Shown here in pieces: positions 56,683 to 64,000 of a stretch of DNA of 64,000 nt. The DNA is from Phenylobacterium sp. NIBR 498073 (GTDB lineage Bacteria; Pseudomonadota; Alphaproteobacteria; Caulobacterales; Caulobacteraceae). The position numbers and the translations under genes were made by a program. Numbering within the stretch: position 1 is the stretch's first letter; each line of letters starts with the position of its first letter. Below the pieces are notes generated by a model, which did no database searches, was not told where the DNA came from, and saw nothing but the letters and a program-made list of their open reading frames with translations. The stretch lies in contig NZ_CP114599.1 of the NCBI RefSeq assembly GCF_027286305.1, forward strand, positions 2,604,001-2,668,000, written 5' to 3'.

Positions 56683-58725
56683 CTACTCCGCCGCGATCTT
56701 GGCGGCGCCGGAAGCGACGGCGGCGCACTCGGCCATCGTCACGCTGGCGCGCGCGATGGGATTGGTCAGATGGAAGGTCTTCACCGCGCTCTCGAACGGA
56801 GCCTCTGAGACCTCGCCCTTGGAGCCCAGCGATCCGAAGTCCAGGGCCGCGCCGGCCGAACCGGGGGCGTAGTCGACCTGACCGAAACTCGGATGGTCGG
56901 CGAAGAGCTTGGCCCGCAGCTGGGCCAGGGTGTCGTAAGGCAGGGTCACGCCCAGGCGGTCGGAGAGCGCCCGGAACACCGACCAGTCCTCGCGGGCCTC
57001 GCCCTTGGGGAACACGGCGCGGTAGCCGAACTGCACCCGGCCTTCGGTGTTGACGTAGATGCCGTCCTTCTCGGTGTAGGCCGCGCCCGGCAGGACCACG
57101 TCCGCCGAGTGCGCGCCGGCGTCGCCGTGCGTGCCGAGATAGACCTTGAAGGCGTCGCTGCCCTTGGCGTCGATCTCGTCGGCGCCGAGCAGGAACAGCA
57201 CGTCCAGAGCGCCCGGCTGCACCATGTCCTTGGCGCTCTTGCCGCCCTCGCCCGGCACGAAGCCGAGGTCCAGGCCGCCGACGCGCGAGGCCGCGGTGTG
57301 CAGCACGTTCCAGGTCATGCCGAAGCTCTTGGCGACCGCGGCGGCGGCGGCGAGCACCGCCTGGCCGTCGTCGCGCGACAGCGCGCCGGCGCCGACGATG
57401 ATCGCCGGCTTCTTGGCTTCCTTGAGCGCCTTGACGAAGTCGCTCTTGGCCCGGCTCAGGCCGGCCAGGGTCGCAGCGCCGGCGCCGAGATAGTCGTACT
57501 TGTAGGTCAGGTCGGCCTGCTCGCCGATCACGCCGACGCGCAGCGCGCCCGCCAGCCAGCGCTTTCGCAGGCGCGCGTTGAACACCGGCGCTTCGACGCG
57601 CGGATTGGTCCCGACCAGCAGGACGACGTCGGCGTCTTCGATGCCGGCGATCGTCGAGTTCATCAGCCAGCTCTCGCGCGGTCCGCCGCCCAGCACCATG
57701 CCGTCCTGGCGGCAGTCGATGTTGGCCGAGCCGAGCGCGGTGAACAGGTCCTTGGCGGCAGCCATGGACTCCACGTCCTGGACGTCGCCGGCGATCACGC
57801 CGATGCGCTCGCCGCTGGCAGCCTTGACCTTCGCGGTGATCAGCTCGAACGCCTGCGCCCAGGTCGCCGGCTGCAGGCGCCCGTCCTTACGGACGAACGG
57901 CTGGTCCAGGCGCTGGCGCGACAGGCCATCGACCGCGTAGCGCGTCTTGTCGCTGATCCACTCTTCGTTGATCTCTTCGTTCAGGCGCGGCAGCACCCGC
58001 AGGACCGCCGGACCGCGGCTGTCGACGCGGATCGCCGAACCCAGCGCGTCCATGACGTCGACGCTCTCGGTCTTCTTCAGCTCCCAAGGCCGCGCATTGA
58101 ACGCGTACGGCTTGGAGGTCAGCGCGCCGACCGGGCACAGGTCGATGACGTTGGCCGACAGTTCCGACCCGACCGACTTGTCGAGATAGGTCGTGATTTC
58201 AACGTCTTCGCCGCGCGAGATAAGACCGATGTCCGGCACGCCGGCCACTTCGGTGATGAAGCGGACGCAGCGCGTGCACTGGATGCAGCGGGTCATCACC
58301 GTCTTGATGAGCGGACCCATGTACTTTTCTTCGACGGCCCGCTTGTTCTCGGCGTAGCGGCTGTCGTCGCGGCCATAGCCCATGGCCTGATCCTGCAGGT
58401 CGCACTCGCCGCCCTGGTCGCAGATCGGGCAGTCCAGCGGGTGGTTGATGAGCAGGAACTCCATCACCCCTTCGCGGGCCTTCTTCACCATCGGCGTGTT
58501 GGTGAAGATCTCCTGGCCTTCGGCGGCCGGCAGCGCGCAGGACGCCTGCGGCTTCGGCGGGCCGGGCTTCACCTCGACCAGGCACATGCGGCAGTTGCCG
58601 GCGATGCTGAGACGCTCGTGATAGCAGAAGCGCGGGATTTCCTCGCCGGCCAGTTCCGCCACCTGCAGGACCGTCATGCCGGGTTCGAACTCGACCTCGG
58701 CGCCGTTGACTTTAGCCTTGGGCAT
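56683..58725 (-). CDS. nuoG: NADH-quinone oxidoreductase subunit G
   Basis: 680 aa, the large iron-sulfur subunit. [2Fe-2S] N1b ligands C34, C45, C48, C63 ([15 protein letters not shown]); N5 ligands H95, C99, C102, C108 ([14 protein letters not shown]); N4 cluster in [18 protein letters not shown] with a late CPVGAL. The C-terminal half is the inactive molybdopterin-oxidoreductase-like domain. Shorter than E. coli NuoG (about 900 aa), as usual in alphaproteobacteria. Starts 6 nt after nuoF. Confidence 0.97.
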   Translation of the reverse strand: MPKAKVNGAEVEFEPGMTVLQVAELAGEEIPRFCYHERLSIAGNCRMCLVEVKPGPPKPQASCALPAAEGQEIFTNTPMVKKAREGVMEFLLINHPLDCPICDQGGECDLQDQAMGYGRDDSRYAENKRAVEEKYMGPLIKTVMTRCIQCTRCVRFITEVAGVPDIGLISRGEDVEITTYLDKSVGSELSANVIDLCPVGALTSKPYAFNARPWELKKTESVDVMDALGSAIRVDSRGPAVLRVLPRLNEEINEEWISDKTRYAVDGLSRQRLDQPFVRKDGRLQPATWAQAFELITAKVKAASGERIGVIAGDVQDVESMAAAKDLFTALGSANIDCRQDGMVLGGGPRESWLMNSTIAGIEDADVVLLVGTNPRVEAPVFNARLRKRWLAGALRVGVIGEQADLTYKYDYLGAGAATLAGLSRAKSDFVKALKEAKKPAIIVGAGALSRDDGQAVLAAAAAVAKSFGMTWNVLHTAASRVGGLDLGFVPGEGGKSAKDMVQPGALDVLFLLGADEIDAKGSDAFKVYLGTHGDAGAHSADVVLPGAAYTEKDGIYVNTEGRVQFGYRAVFPKGEAREDWSVFRALSDRLGVTLPYDTLAQLRAKLFADHPSFGQVDYAPGSAGAALDFGSLGSKGEVSEAPFESAVKTFHLTNPIARASVTMAECAAVASGAAKIAAE

Positions 58726-58731
58726 TAGGGG

Positions 58732-60048
58732 TTACTCCGCCGCTTGCAGGGACGCGCCCTGCACATGCGGCCTTCCGGCCCGGTATTGGGTGATGCGGTC
58801 TTCCACCTCGTGGCGGAAGTGGCGGAACAGGCCCTGGATCGGCCAGGCCGCCGCATCGCCGAGACCGCAGATCGTGTGACCTTCGACCTGGCTGGCGACG
58901 TCCAGCAGCATGTCGATCTCGCGCATCTCGGCTTCGCCGGTGACCATGCGCTCCATGACCCGCCACATCCAGCCGGTGCCTTCGCGGCACGGGGTGCACT
59001 GGCCGCAGCTCTCGTGCTTGTAGAAGTACGACAGGCGCGCGATCGCCTTCACGATGTCGGTGGACTGGTCCATCACGATCACCGCCGCGGTGCCCAGGCC
59101 CGACTTCAGCGCCGAGAGGCTGTCGAAGTCCATCAGTGCGGTCTCGGCCTCGTGGGCTGGGATCATGCGGACCGACGAGCCGCCCGGGATCACCGCCTTC
59201 AGGTTGCCCCAACCGCCGCGGATGCCGCCGCAATGGTCTTCCAGCAGCTGCTTCAGCGGGATCGACATCGCCTCTTCGACGACGCACGGCTTGTTCACGT
59301 GGCCAGAGATGGCCATCAGCTTGGTGCCCGTGTTGTTCGGCCGGCCGAAGCCCGAGAACCATTCTGCGCCCCGGCGCAGGATGGTGCCGACGACCGAGAT
59401 CGACTCGACGTTGTTGATGGTGGTCGGGCAGCCGTAGATGCCGGCGCCGGCCGGGAACGGCGGCTTCAGGCGCGGCTGGCCCTTCTTGCCTTCCAGGCTT
59501 TCCATCAGCGCGGTTTCGTCGCCGCAGATATAGGCGCCGCCGCCATGGGTGACGTGCAGGTCGAAGTCCCAACCGTGGACGTTGCCCTTGCCGATCAGCT
59601 TGGCCTCGTAGGCCTGCTTGATCGCCGCTTCCAGGCGCTCGCGCTCATGCACGTACTCGCCGCGGATGTAGATGTAGCAGGTGTGCGCGCGGATCGCGTA
59701 GCTGGCGATCAGGCAGCCTTCGATCAGCAGGTGCGGATCATTGCGCATGATCTCGCGGTCCTTGCAGGTGCCCGGCTCGGACTCGTCGGCGTTGACCACC
59801 AGATAGTGCGGGCGCTCGCTCTCCTGCTTGGGCATGAAGGTCCACTTCAGGCCCGTGGAGAAGCCCGCGCCGCCGCGGCCGCGCAGGCCCGAGGCCTTGA
59901 TCTGGTCGCAGAGCCATTCCGGCGTCTGCTTCAGCATCTCACGCGTGCCGTTCCAGGCCCCGCGCTTCTTCGCTCCCTCGAGGCCCCAGTCGTGCAGGCC
60001 GTAGAGGTTGGTGAAGATGCGGTCCTTGTCTTCGAGAATACCGACCAA
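58732..60048 (-). CDS. nuoF: NADH-quinone oxidoreductase subunit F
   Basis: 438 aa; oxidises NADH with FMN and holds cluster N3. FMN/NADH site [16 protein letters not shown] (55-70) and [19 protein letters not shown]; cluster ligands in [15 protein letters not shown] plus a Cys about 40 residues later ([10 protein letters not shown]). The start is TTG with GAGGAG about 9 nt upstream; no ATG or GTG exists before residue 72. 55 nt separate it from nuoE. Confidence 0.97.
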   Translation of the reverse strand: MVGILEDKDRIFTNLYGLHDWGLEGAKKRGAWNGTREMLKQTPEWLCDQIKASGLRGRGGAGFSTGLKWTFMPKQESERPHYLVVNADESEPGTCKDREIMRNDPHLLIEGCLIASYAIRAHTCYIYIRGEYVHERERLEAAIKQAYEAKLIGKGNVHGWDFDLHVTHGGGAYICGDETALMESLEGKKGQPRLKPPFPAGAGIYGCPTTINNVESISVVGTILRRGAEWFSGFGRPNNTGTKLMAISGHVNKPCVVEEAMSIPLKQLLEDHCGGIRGGWGNLKAVIPGGSSVRMIPAHEAETALMDFDSLSALKSGLGTAAVIVMDQSTDIVKAIARLSYFYKHESCGQCTPCREGTGWMWRVMERMVTGEAEMREIDMLLDVASQVEGHTICGLGDAAAWPIQGLFRHFRHEVEDRITQYRAGRPHVQGASLQAAE

Positions 60049-60103
60049 GGCCCCTACACTCCTCTGTCCGCGCGCGCCGGGCGCGCGATCGAATTCATTG
60101 CGC

Positions 60104-60787
60104 TCACTGGGCCGGCTCCTTGGCGCCCTTGGACGGCTTGGGCGCGTTGGGAAGCGACTTGATCGGCTTGGCGCGCGTGCCGTCGTACAGCGACGCGTCG
60201 CTGAGCGTCAGCGGGCCGCCCTCCGGCGCAGAACCGCTGCGGCCGATCACCGAGCCCGGGGCGCGCGGCTTGCCGGCGGCGAACTCGTCCAGAACCGCGT
60301 CGAGCGTCTCGACCGTCAGGTCTTCGTAGTAATAGTCGTTGATCATCGCCATCGGCGCGTTGGAGCACGCGCCCAGGCACTCGACTTCCTGCCAGTAGAA
60401 CTTGCCGTCGGCCGACAGGTGATCCTTCGGGCCAAGGCGCTTCTTGCAATGGGCGATCAGCTCGTTGGCGCCGCGCAGGGCGCACGGCGTCGTGCCGCAG
60501 ACCTGCACCAGCGCATGGGTGCCGACCGGCTCGAGCATGAACATGGTGTAGAAGGTCGCGACCTCCAGCACCCGGATCTGGGCCATGCCCAGCAGCTCGG
60601 CGACGAGGCGGATGGCGGGCTCGGAGACCCAGCCCTCCTGCTTCTGCACGAGCCACAGAATCGGAATGACCGCCGATTGCTGGCGGCCGGCCGGGAACTT
60701 GGAGATCCACCAATCCGCCTGCTTCTTGGTCTCCGCGGAGAACTCAAAGCTGGCGGGCTGGTTCGGAGAGAGGCGGCGAACGCTCAA
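60104..60787 (-). CDS. nuoE: NADH-quinone oxidoreductase subunit E
   Basis: 227 aa thioredoxin-like subunit with cluster N1a: C97, C102 ([11 protein letters not shown]) and C137, C141 ([11 protein letters not shown]). Beyond the core (about 170) there is a polar Pro/Ala/Lys tail typical of alphaproteobacteria. The start is TTG with GAGG 5-7 nt before it. It comes 7 nt after the NTF2-like gene rather than directly after nuoD. Confidence 0.96.
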   Translation of the reverse strand: MSVRRLSPNQPASFEFSAETKKQADWWISKFPAGRQQSAVIPILWLVQKQEGWVSEPAIRLVAELLGMAQIRVLEVATFYTMFMLEPVGTHALVQVCGTTPCALRGANELIAHCKKRLGPKDHLSADGKFYWQEVECLGACSNAPMAMINDYYYEDLTVETLDAVLDEFAAGKPRAPGSVIGRSGSAPEGGPLTLSDASLYDGTRAKPIKSLPNAPKPSKGAKEPAQ

Positions 60788-60794
60788 GCGATCC

Positions 60795-61145
60795 TCACTT
60801 CACGAAGTCGACGCGGACGATCTTGGCGTCCGAGACGGTGTAGATGGCGGCGACCTCGAAGGGTTCGGCGTCCGGCGAACGCTTCACCCGCTCGTGGTCG
60901 ATGACCCGGGCGCCGACCACGATGCGGTTCAGCAGCTCGGCATGATTGTGCGGGAAGTCCGCGAAAACCTGCCGGTACTTGGCGCGATAGGCCTCGATCC
61001 CGGAGATCGTCACCGCCCCGTTCAGGTCGGCCACAACGACGTCGTCGGCGAAGCACGCGCAGTGCGCGTCCAGGTCCTGGGCGTTGTAGGCCTCAAGCTG
61101 GGCCTCGGCCACGTCGAACGGGCTGATGCAGGCGGGCGCGCTCAC
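60795..61145 (-). CDS. NTF2/SnoaL-like protein embedded between nuoD and nuoE
   Basis: 116 aa cone-shaped alpha+beta fold. [30 protein letters not shown] is the N-terminal helix-strand signature of SnoaL-like/NTF2 proteins; [19 protein letters not shown] and the strand-rich C-terminus [19 protein letters not shown] follow. No catalytic His-Asp pair typical of the polyketide cyclases is evident to me. Its ATG overlaps the nuoD stop (ATGA) and nuoE starts 7 nt later. It is not a known complex I subunit; whether it assists assembly or is a passenger is unknown. Confidence 0.85.
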   Translation of the reverse strand: MSAPACISPFDVAEAQLEAYNAQDLDAHCACFADDVVVADLNGAVTISGIEAYRAKYRQVFADFPHNHAELLNRIVVGARVIDHERVKRSPDAEPFEVAAIYTVSDAKIVRVDFVK

Positions 61146-62356
61146 CGGTCGATCTCCCCGAACACGATGTCGAGCGAACCGAGGATGGCGGACACGTCGG
61201 CCAGCATGTGGCCGCGGTTCAGCCAGTCCATCGCCATCAGGTGCGGGTAGCCCGGCGCGCGGATCTTGCAGCGGTAAGGCTTGTTGGTGCCGTCGGAGAC
61301 GACGAACACGCCGAACTCGCCCTTCGGCGCTTCCACGCAGGCGTAGACCTCGCCCGGGGGCGTGCGGAAGCCTTCGGTATAGAGCTTGAAGTGATGGATG
61401 AGAGCTTCCATCGACCGCTTCATCTCACCACGGCGCGGCGGCGCGAACTTGTTGTCTTCCGTCAGCACAGGGCCCGGCGTTTTCTTAAGCCGATCAGCGC
61501 ATTGGATGATGATCTTCGCGCTCTGACGCATCTCTTCCATACGGCAGAGATAGCGGTCGTAGCAGTCGCCGTTGACGCCCAGCGGGATGTCGAACTCGAA
61601 GTCGTCGTAGCACTCGTAGGGCTGGCTGCGGCGCAGGTCCCAGGCGATGCCCGAACCGCGCACCATGACGCCCGAGAAGCCCCAGTTGATCGCCTCCTCC
61701 TTCGACACGACGCCGATATCGACGTTGCGCTGCTTGAAGATGCGGTTGCCGGTGATCAGCTTGTCGATGTCGCTGATCGGGCGCTCGAAGGCGACCGCCC
61801 AGTCACGGATGTCGTCGACCAGCGCGTCCGGCAGGTCCTGGTGGACGCCGCCCGGACGGAAGTAGTTGGCGTGCAGGCGAGCGCCGCAGGCGCGCTCGTA
61901 GAACACCATCAGCTTCTCGCGCTCTTCGAAGCCCCACAGCGGCGGGGTCAGGGCGCCGACGTCCATCGCCTGGGTGGTGACGTTGAGCAGGTGATTCAGG
62001 ATCCGGCCGATTTCCGAGAACATCACCCGGATGATCGAGCCGCGGATCGGGACTTCCAGGTCCAGCAGCTTCTCGATGGCCAGGCAGAACGCATGCTCCT
62101 GATTCATCGGCGCCACGTAGTCGAGGCGGTCGAAGTACGGGATGTTCTGGAGGTAGGTCCGGTACTCCATCAGCTTTTCGGTGCCGCGATGCAGCAGGCC
62201 GACGTGCGGGTCGACCCGCTCGACGACTTCACCGTCCAGCTCGAGCACCAGGCGCAGCACGCCGTGCGCCGCCGGGTGCTGCGGGCCGAAGTTGATGTTG
62301 AACTTGCGGACCGGGGTTTCCGGGATCGCGACCGGGTTCGAAGCGTCGTCGGCCAT
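61142..62356 (-). CDS. nuoD: NADH-quinone oxidoreductase subunit D
   Basis: 404 aa, the 49 kDa-type hydrogenase-like subunit forming the quinone pocket, separate from NuoC (not fused as in E. coli). [24 protein letters not shown] holds the quinone-site His; [19 protein letters not shown] and the C-terminal [14 protein letters not shown] are conserved. Its start overlaps the nuoC stop by 1 nt (TAATG). Confidence 0.98.
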   Translation of the reverse strand: MADDASNPVAIPETPVRKFNINFGPQHPAAHGVLRLVLELDGEVVERVDPHVGLLHRGTEKLMEYRTYLQNIPYFDRLDYVAPMNQEHAFCLAIEKLLDLEVPIRGSIIRVMFSEIGRILNHLLNVTTQAMDVGALTPPLWGFEEREKLMVFYERACGARLHANYFRPGGVHQDLPDALVDDIRDWAVAFERPISDIDKLITGNRIFKQRNVDIGVVSKEEAINWGFSGVMVRGSGIAWDLRRSQPYECYDDFEFDIPLGVNGDCYDRYLCRMEEMRQSAKIIIQCADRLKKTPGPVLTEDNKFAPPRRGEMKRSMEALIHHFKLYTEGFRTPPGEVYACVEAPKGEFGVFVVSDGTNKPYRCKIRAPGYPHLMAMDWLNRGHMLADVSAILGSLDIVFGEIDR

Positions 62357-62967
62357 TATTTCGCCTCCGCCTTTTCATCGCCCGGCAGCACGTACTCGGC
62401 GCCTTCCCAGGGCGAGAGGAAGTCCCAGTTGCGGAATTCGACCGATTTAACCGGTTCGTAGACCACCCGCTTCAGCTCGTCGTCGTAGCGCAGCTCGACA
62501 TAGCCGGTCATCGGGAAGTCCTTCCGCAGCGGATGGCCGTGGAAGCCGTAGTCGGTGAGAATCCGGCGCAGGTCCGGATGCCCTTCGAAGAACACGCCGT
62601 ACATGTCGAAGGCCTCGCGCTCGAACCAGTCGGCGCACGGATAGACGCCGGTCACGGTCGGAACCGGGGTGTCCTCGTCCGTCTGCACCTTGATCCGGAT
62701 GCGGCGGTTCTTGGTCAGCGACAGCAAGTGGTAGACCACGTCGAAGCGCTGGGCGCGCTCCGGGTAGTCGACGCCGCAGAGGTCGATCAGCTGCTGGAAG
62801 CCGAACTGGTCGCGCAGCAGGGTCAGCGCCTCGACGATTCGGCTGGCGGACCCCGTGAGGGTCAGCTCGCCATAGGCTACCTCGAAGCCGGCGACGGCGC
62901 CGGCCCCGGCGGTGACGATCTCATCGCCCAGCGACCGCAGGGCGTCTTCGGTCAGGGGCCAGCTCAT
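62356..62967 (-). CDS. nuoC: NADH-quinone oxidoreductase subunit C
   Basis: 203 aa, 30 kDa-type peripheral subunit without metal centre. The signature [36 protein letters not shown] is present near residues 118-155 (with [14 protein letters not shown]). The start was placed at [12 protein letters not shown], overlapping the nuoB stop by 4 nt; the longer frame upstream is the shadow of nuoB. Confidence 0.96.
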   Translation of the reverse strand: MSWPLTEDALRSLGDEIVTAGAGAVAGFEVAYGELTLTGSASRIVEALTLLRDQFGFQQLIDLCGVDYPERAQRFDVVYHLLSLTKNRRIRIKVQTDEDTPVPTVTGVYPCADWFEREAFDMYGVFFEGHPDLRRILTDYGFHGHPLRKDFPMTGYVELRYDDELKRVVYEPVKSVEFRNWDFLSPWEGAEYVLPGDEKAEAK

Positions 62968-63524
62968 CGCTCGATCGTCCCCGTCCGGCGGATCTTCTTC
63001 TGCAGCTGCAGCACGCCGTAAACCAGCGCTTCGGCCGTGGGCGGGCAGCCCGGGACATAGATGTCGACCGGAACGATGCGGTCGCAGCCGCGCACCACCG
63101 AGTAGGAGAAGTAGTAGTAGCCGCCGCCGTTGGCGCACGAGCCCATCGAGATGACGTAACGCGGCTCCGGCATCTGGTCGTAGACCTTGCGCAGAGCGGG
63201 AGCCATCTTGTTGCAGAGCGTGCCGGCGACGATCATCACGTCCGACTGACGCGGGCTGGCGCGCGGGGCGAAGCCGTAGCGCTCCAGGTCGTAGCGCGGC
63301 ATCGAGGCCTGCATCATCTCGACCGCGCAACAGGCCAGGCCGAACGTCATCCACATCAGCGAGCCGGTGCGCGCCCAGGTGATCAGGTCGTCGGCTGCCG
63401 CCGTAATAAAGCCCTTGTCCGCCAGTTCATTCGACACGCCGTCGAAGAACGGGTCATGGAGCTTGGGGTCGTAGCCTTCGACCGTCGAACGGCCGGCCGA
63501 ACCCGCGGGAACGATCACTCCCAT
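62964..63524 (-). CDS. nuoB: NADH-quinone oxidoreductase subunit B
   Basis: 186 aa; carries the terminal [4Fe-4S] cluster N2 that reduces quinone, with ligands C65, C66 (LACCAVEMM), C130 ([12 protein letters not shown]) and C160 ([11 protein letters not shown]). The ATG at MGVIVPAGS was chosen; it overlaps the end of nuoA by 10 nt. Confidence 0.97.
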   Translation of the reverse strand: MGVIVPAGSAGRSTVEGYDPKLHDPFFDGVSNELADKGFITAAADDLITWARTGSLMWMTFGLACCAVEMMQASMPRYDLERYGFAPRASPRQSDVMIVAGTLCNKMAPALRKVYDQMPEPRYVISMGSCANGGGYYYFSYSVVRGCDRIVPVDIYVPGCPPTAEALVYGVLQLQKKIRRTGTIER

Positions 63525-63892
63525 TCCAGGGCGCCTTTCTTCCATTCGTAGATGAAGCCGACGGTCAGCACGCCGAGGAAGGTCATCATCGACCAGAAGG
63601 CGAACTGTCCGAGCTCCTGCGGCAGCTTCATGAGCGACACCGCCCACGGGAACAGGAACGCCACTTCAAGGTCGAAGATGATGAAGAGGATCGACACCAG
63701 ATAGAACCGGACGTCGAACTTCATTCGCGCATCGTCGAAGGCGTTGAAGCCGCACTCATAGGTGGACAGCTTCTCAGGATCCGGCGCCTGCGGAGACAGC
63801 GTGGCCGAAGCCACGATGAATGCGAGGCCCAGGGCGGTCGCGATCCCTAGGAAGATCACGATGGGCAGATACTGCAAAAGAAAGGCGTTCAT
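63515..63892 (-). CDS. nuoA: NADH-quinone oxidoreductase subunit A
   Basis: 125 aa, three helices. The loop [43 protein letters not shown] (in parts) is the family hallmark, with the conserved Cys in YECG. The ATG at [11 protein letters not shown] has GAGGA 5 nt upstream; the frame extends 31 codons further without support. First gene of the nuo operon. Confidence 0.97.
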   Translation of the reverse strand: MNAFLLQYLPIVIFLGIATALGLAFIVASATLSPQAPDPEKLSTYECGFNAFDDARMKFDVRFYLVSILFIIFDLEVAFLFPWAVSLMKLPQELGQFAFWSMMTFLGVLTVGFIYEWKKGALEWE

Positions 63893-63917
63893 GGAATCCT
63901 CGAAGGAGTCGCGCGCC

Positions 63918-63946
63918 CTTCTAGACCAGCATCGCTCAGGGTTCAA
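63918..63946 (-). promoter_or_regulatory. Candidate promoter of the nuo operon
   Basis: On the minus strand TTGAAC (63941-63946) and TCTAGAAG (63918-63925) are 15 nt apart, 25 nt before the nuoA ATG. The second element resembles the Caulobacter housekeeping -10 pattern GCTANAWC in six of eight positions. The window ends shortly after, so upstream regulatory sites are not visible. Confidence 0.5.
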
Positions 63947-64000
63947 ACGGCGTGGTGCGACCGGTGGTATCGCAAATGCGCGCAACCTGCATCGTCTGAT

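Overview
The window is one GC-rich (roughly two-thirds G+C), gene-dense chromosomal segment from an alphaproteobacterium, very probably a member of Caulobacteraceae (Caulobacter/Phenylobacterium type). The evidence is the protein content and gene order: a lipoyl-domain E1-beta of pyruvate dehydrogenase, LpxI instead of LpxH in the lipid A cluster, a single LolC/E-type permease, RNase J beside the nuo operon, LexA boxes of the alphaproteobacterial type GTTC-N7-GTTC, and a 29-codon SidA-like gene upstream of dnaE. I see no insertion sequence, prophage, CRISPR array, tRNA or rRNA. This is core genome, so novelty lies in small genes, embedded genes and regulatory sequence.

Layout. Positions 1-6.2 kb (mostly minus): end of a GFA/CENP-V-fold gene, pdhB, pdhA, an FtsB/DivIC-like septum gene and eno; then a lone serine hydrolase (plus), rpmF and a YjbR gene. 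6.2-10.4 kb: an interspersed palindromic repeat, pyrG, secG, a GNAT acetyltransferase, a VOC protein and tpiA. 10.5-17.5 kb (plus): a PpiD-like periplasmic chaperone gene running directly into trpE, an inverted small membrane-protein gene, trpG-trpD-trpC, and lexA with its own SOS box. 17.5-22.9 kb: comEC divergent from gltX, then gltA and a small hypothetical gene. 22.9-37.7 kb (minus): the envelope and translation cluster rpsB-tsf-pyrH-frr-uppS-cdsA-dxr-rseP(mmpA)-bamA-ompH-lpxD-fabZ-lpxA-lpxI-lpxB, with a strong terminator after tsf.

37.9-45.6 kb: palindromic repeats around a small Pro-rich secreted protein; a sidA-like 29-codon gene and dnaE sharing a promoter with a LexA box; a VOC protein; lolCD; a gap of about 320 nt holding a terminator and a possible structured RNA; a DUF1467 gene and methylmalonyl-CoA epimerase. 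45.6-64 kb (minus): the complete nuoA-N operon for respiratory complex I, followed by birA, coaX and rnj. Two extra genes sit inside nuo with start/stop overlaps: an NTF2/SnoaL-like gene between nuoD and nuoE and a small lipoprotein between nuoH and nuoI.

The most interesting points are the sidA-like gene with its SOS promoter, which places a division inhibitor and the replicative polymerase in one transcription unit, and the two coupled non-canonical genes within nuo. Coordinates of starts were adjusted to ribosome binding sites and family N-termini where the longest open frame is clearly too long.
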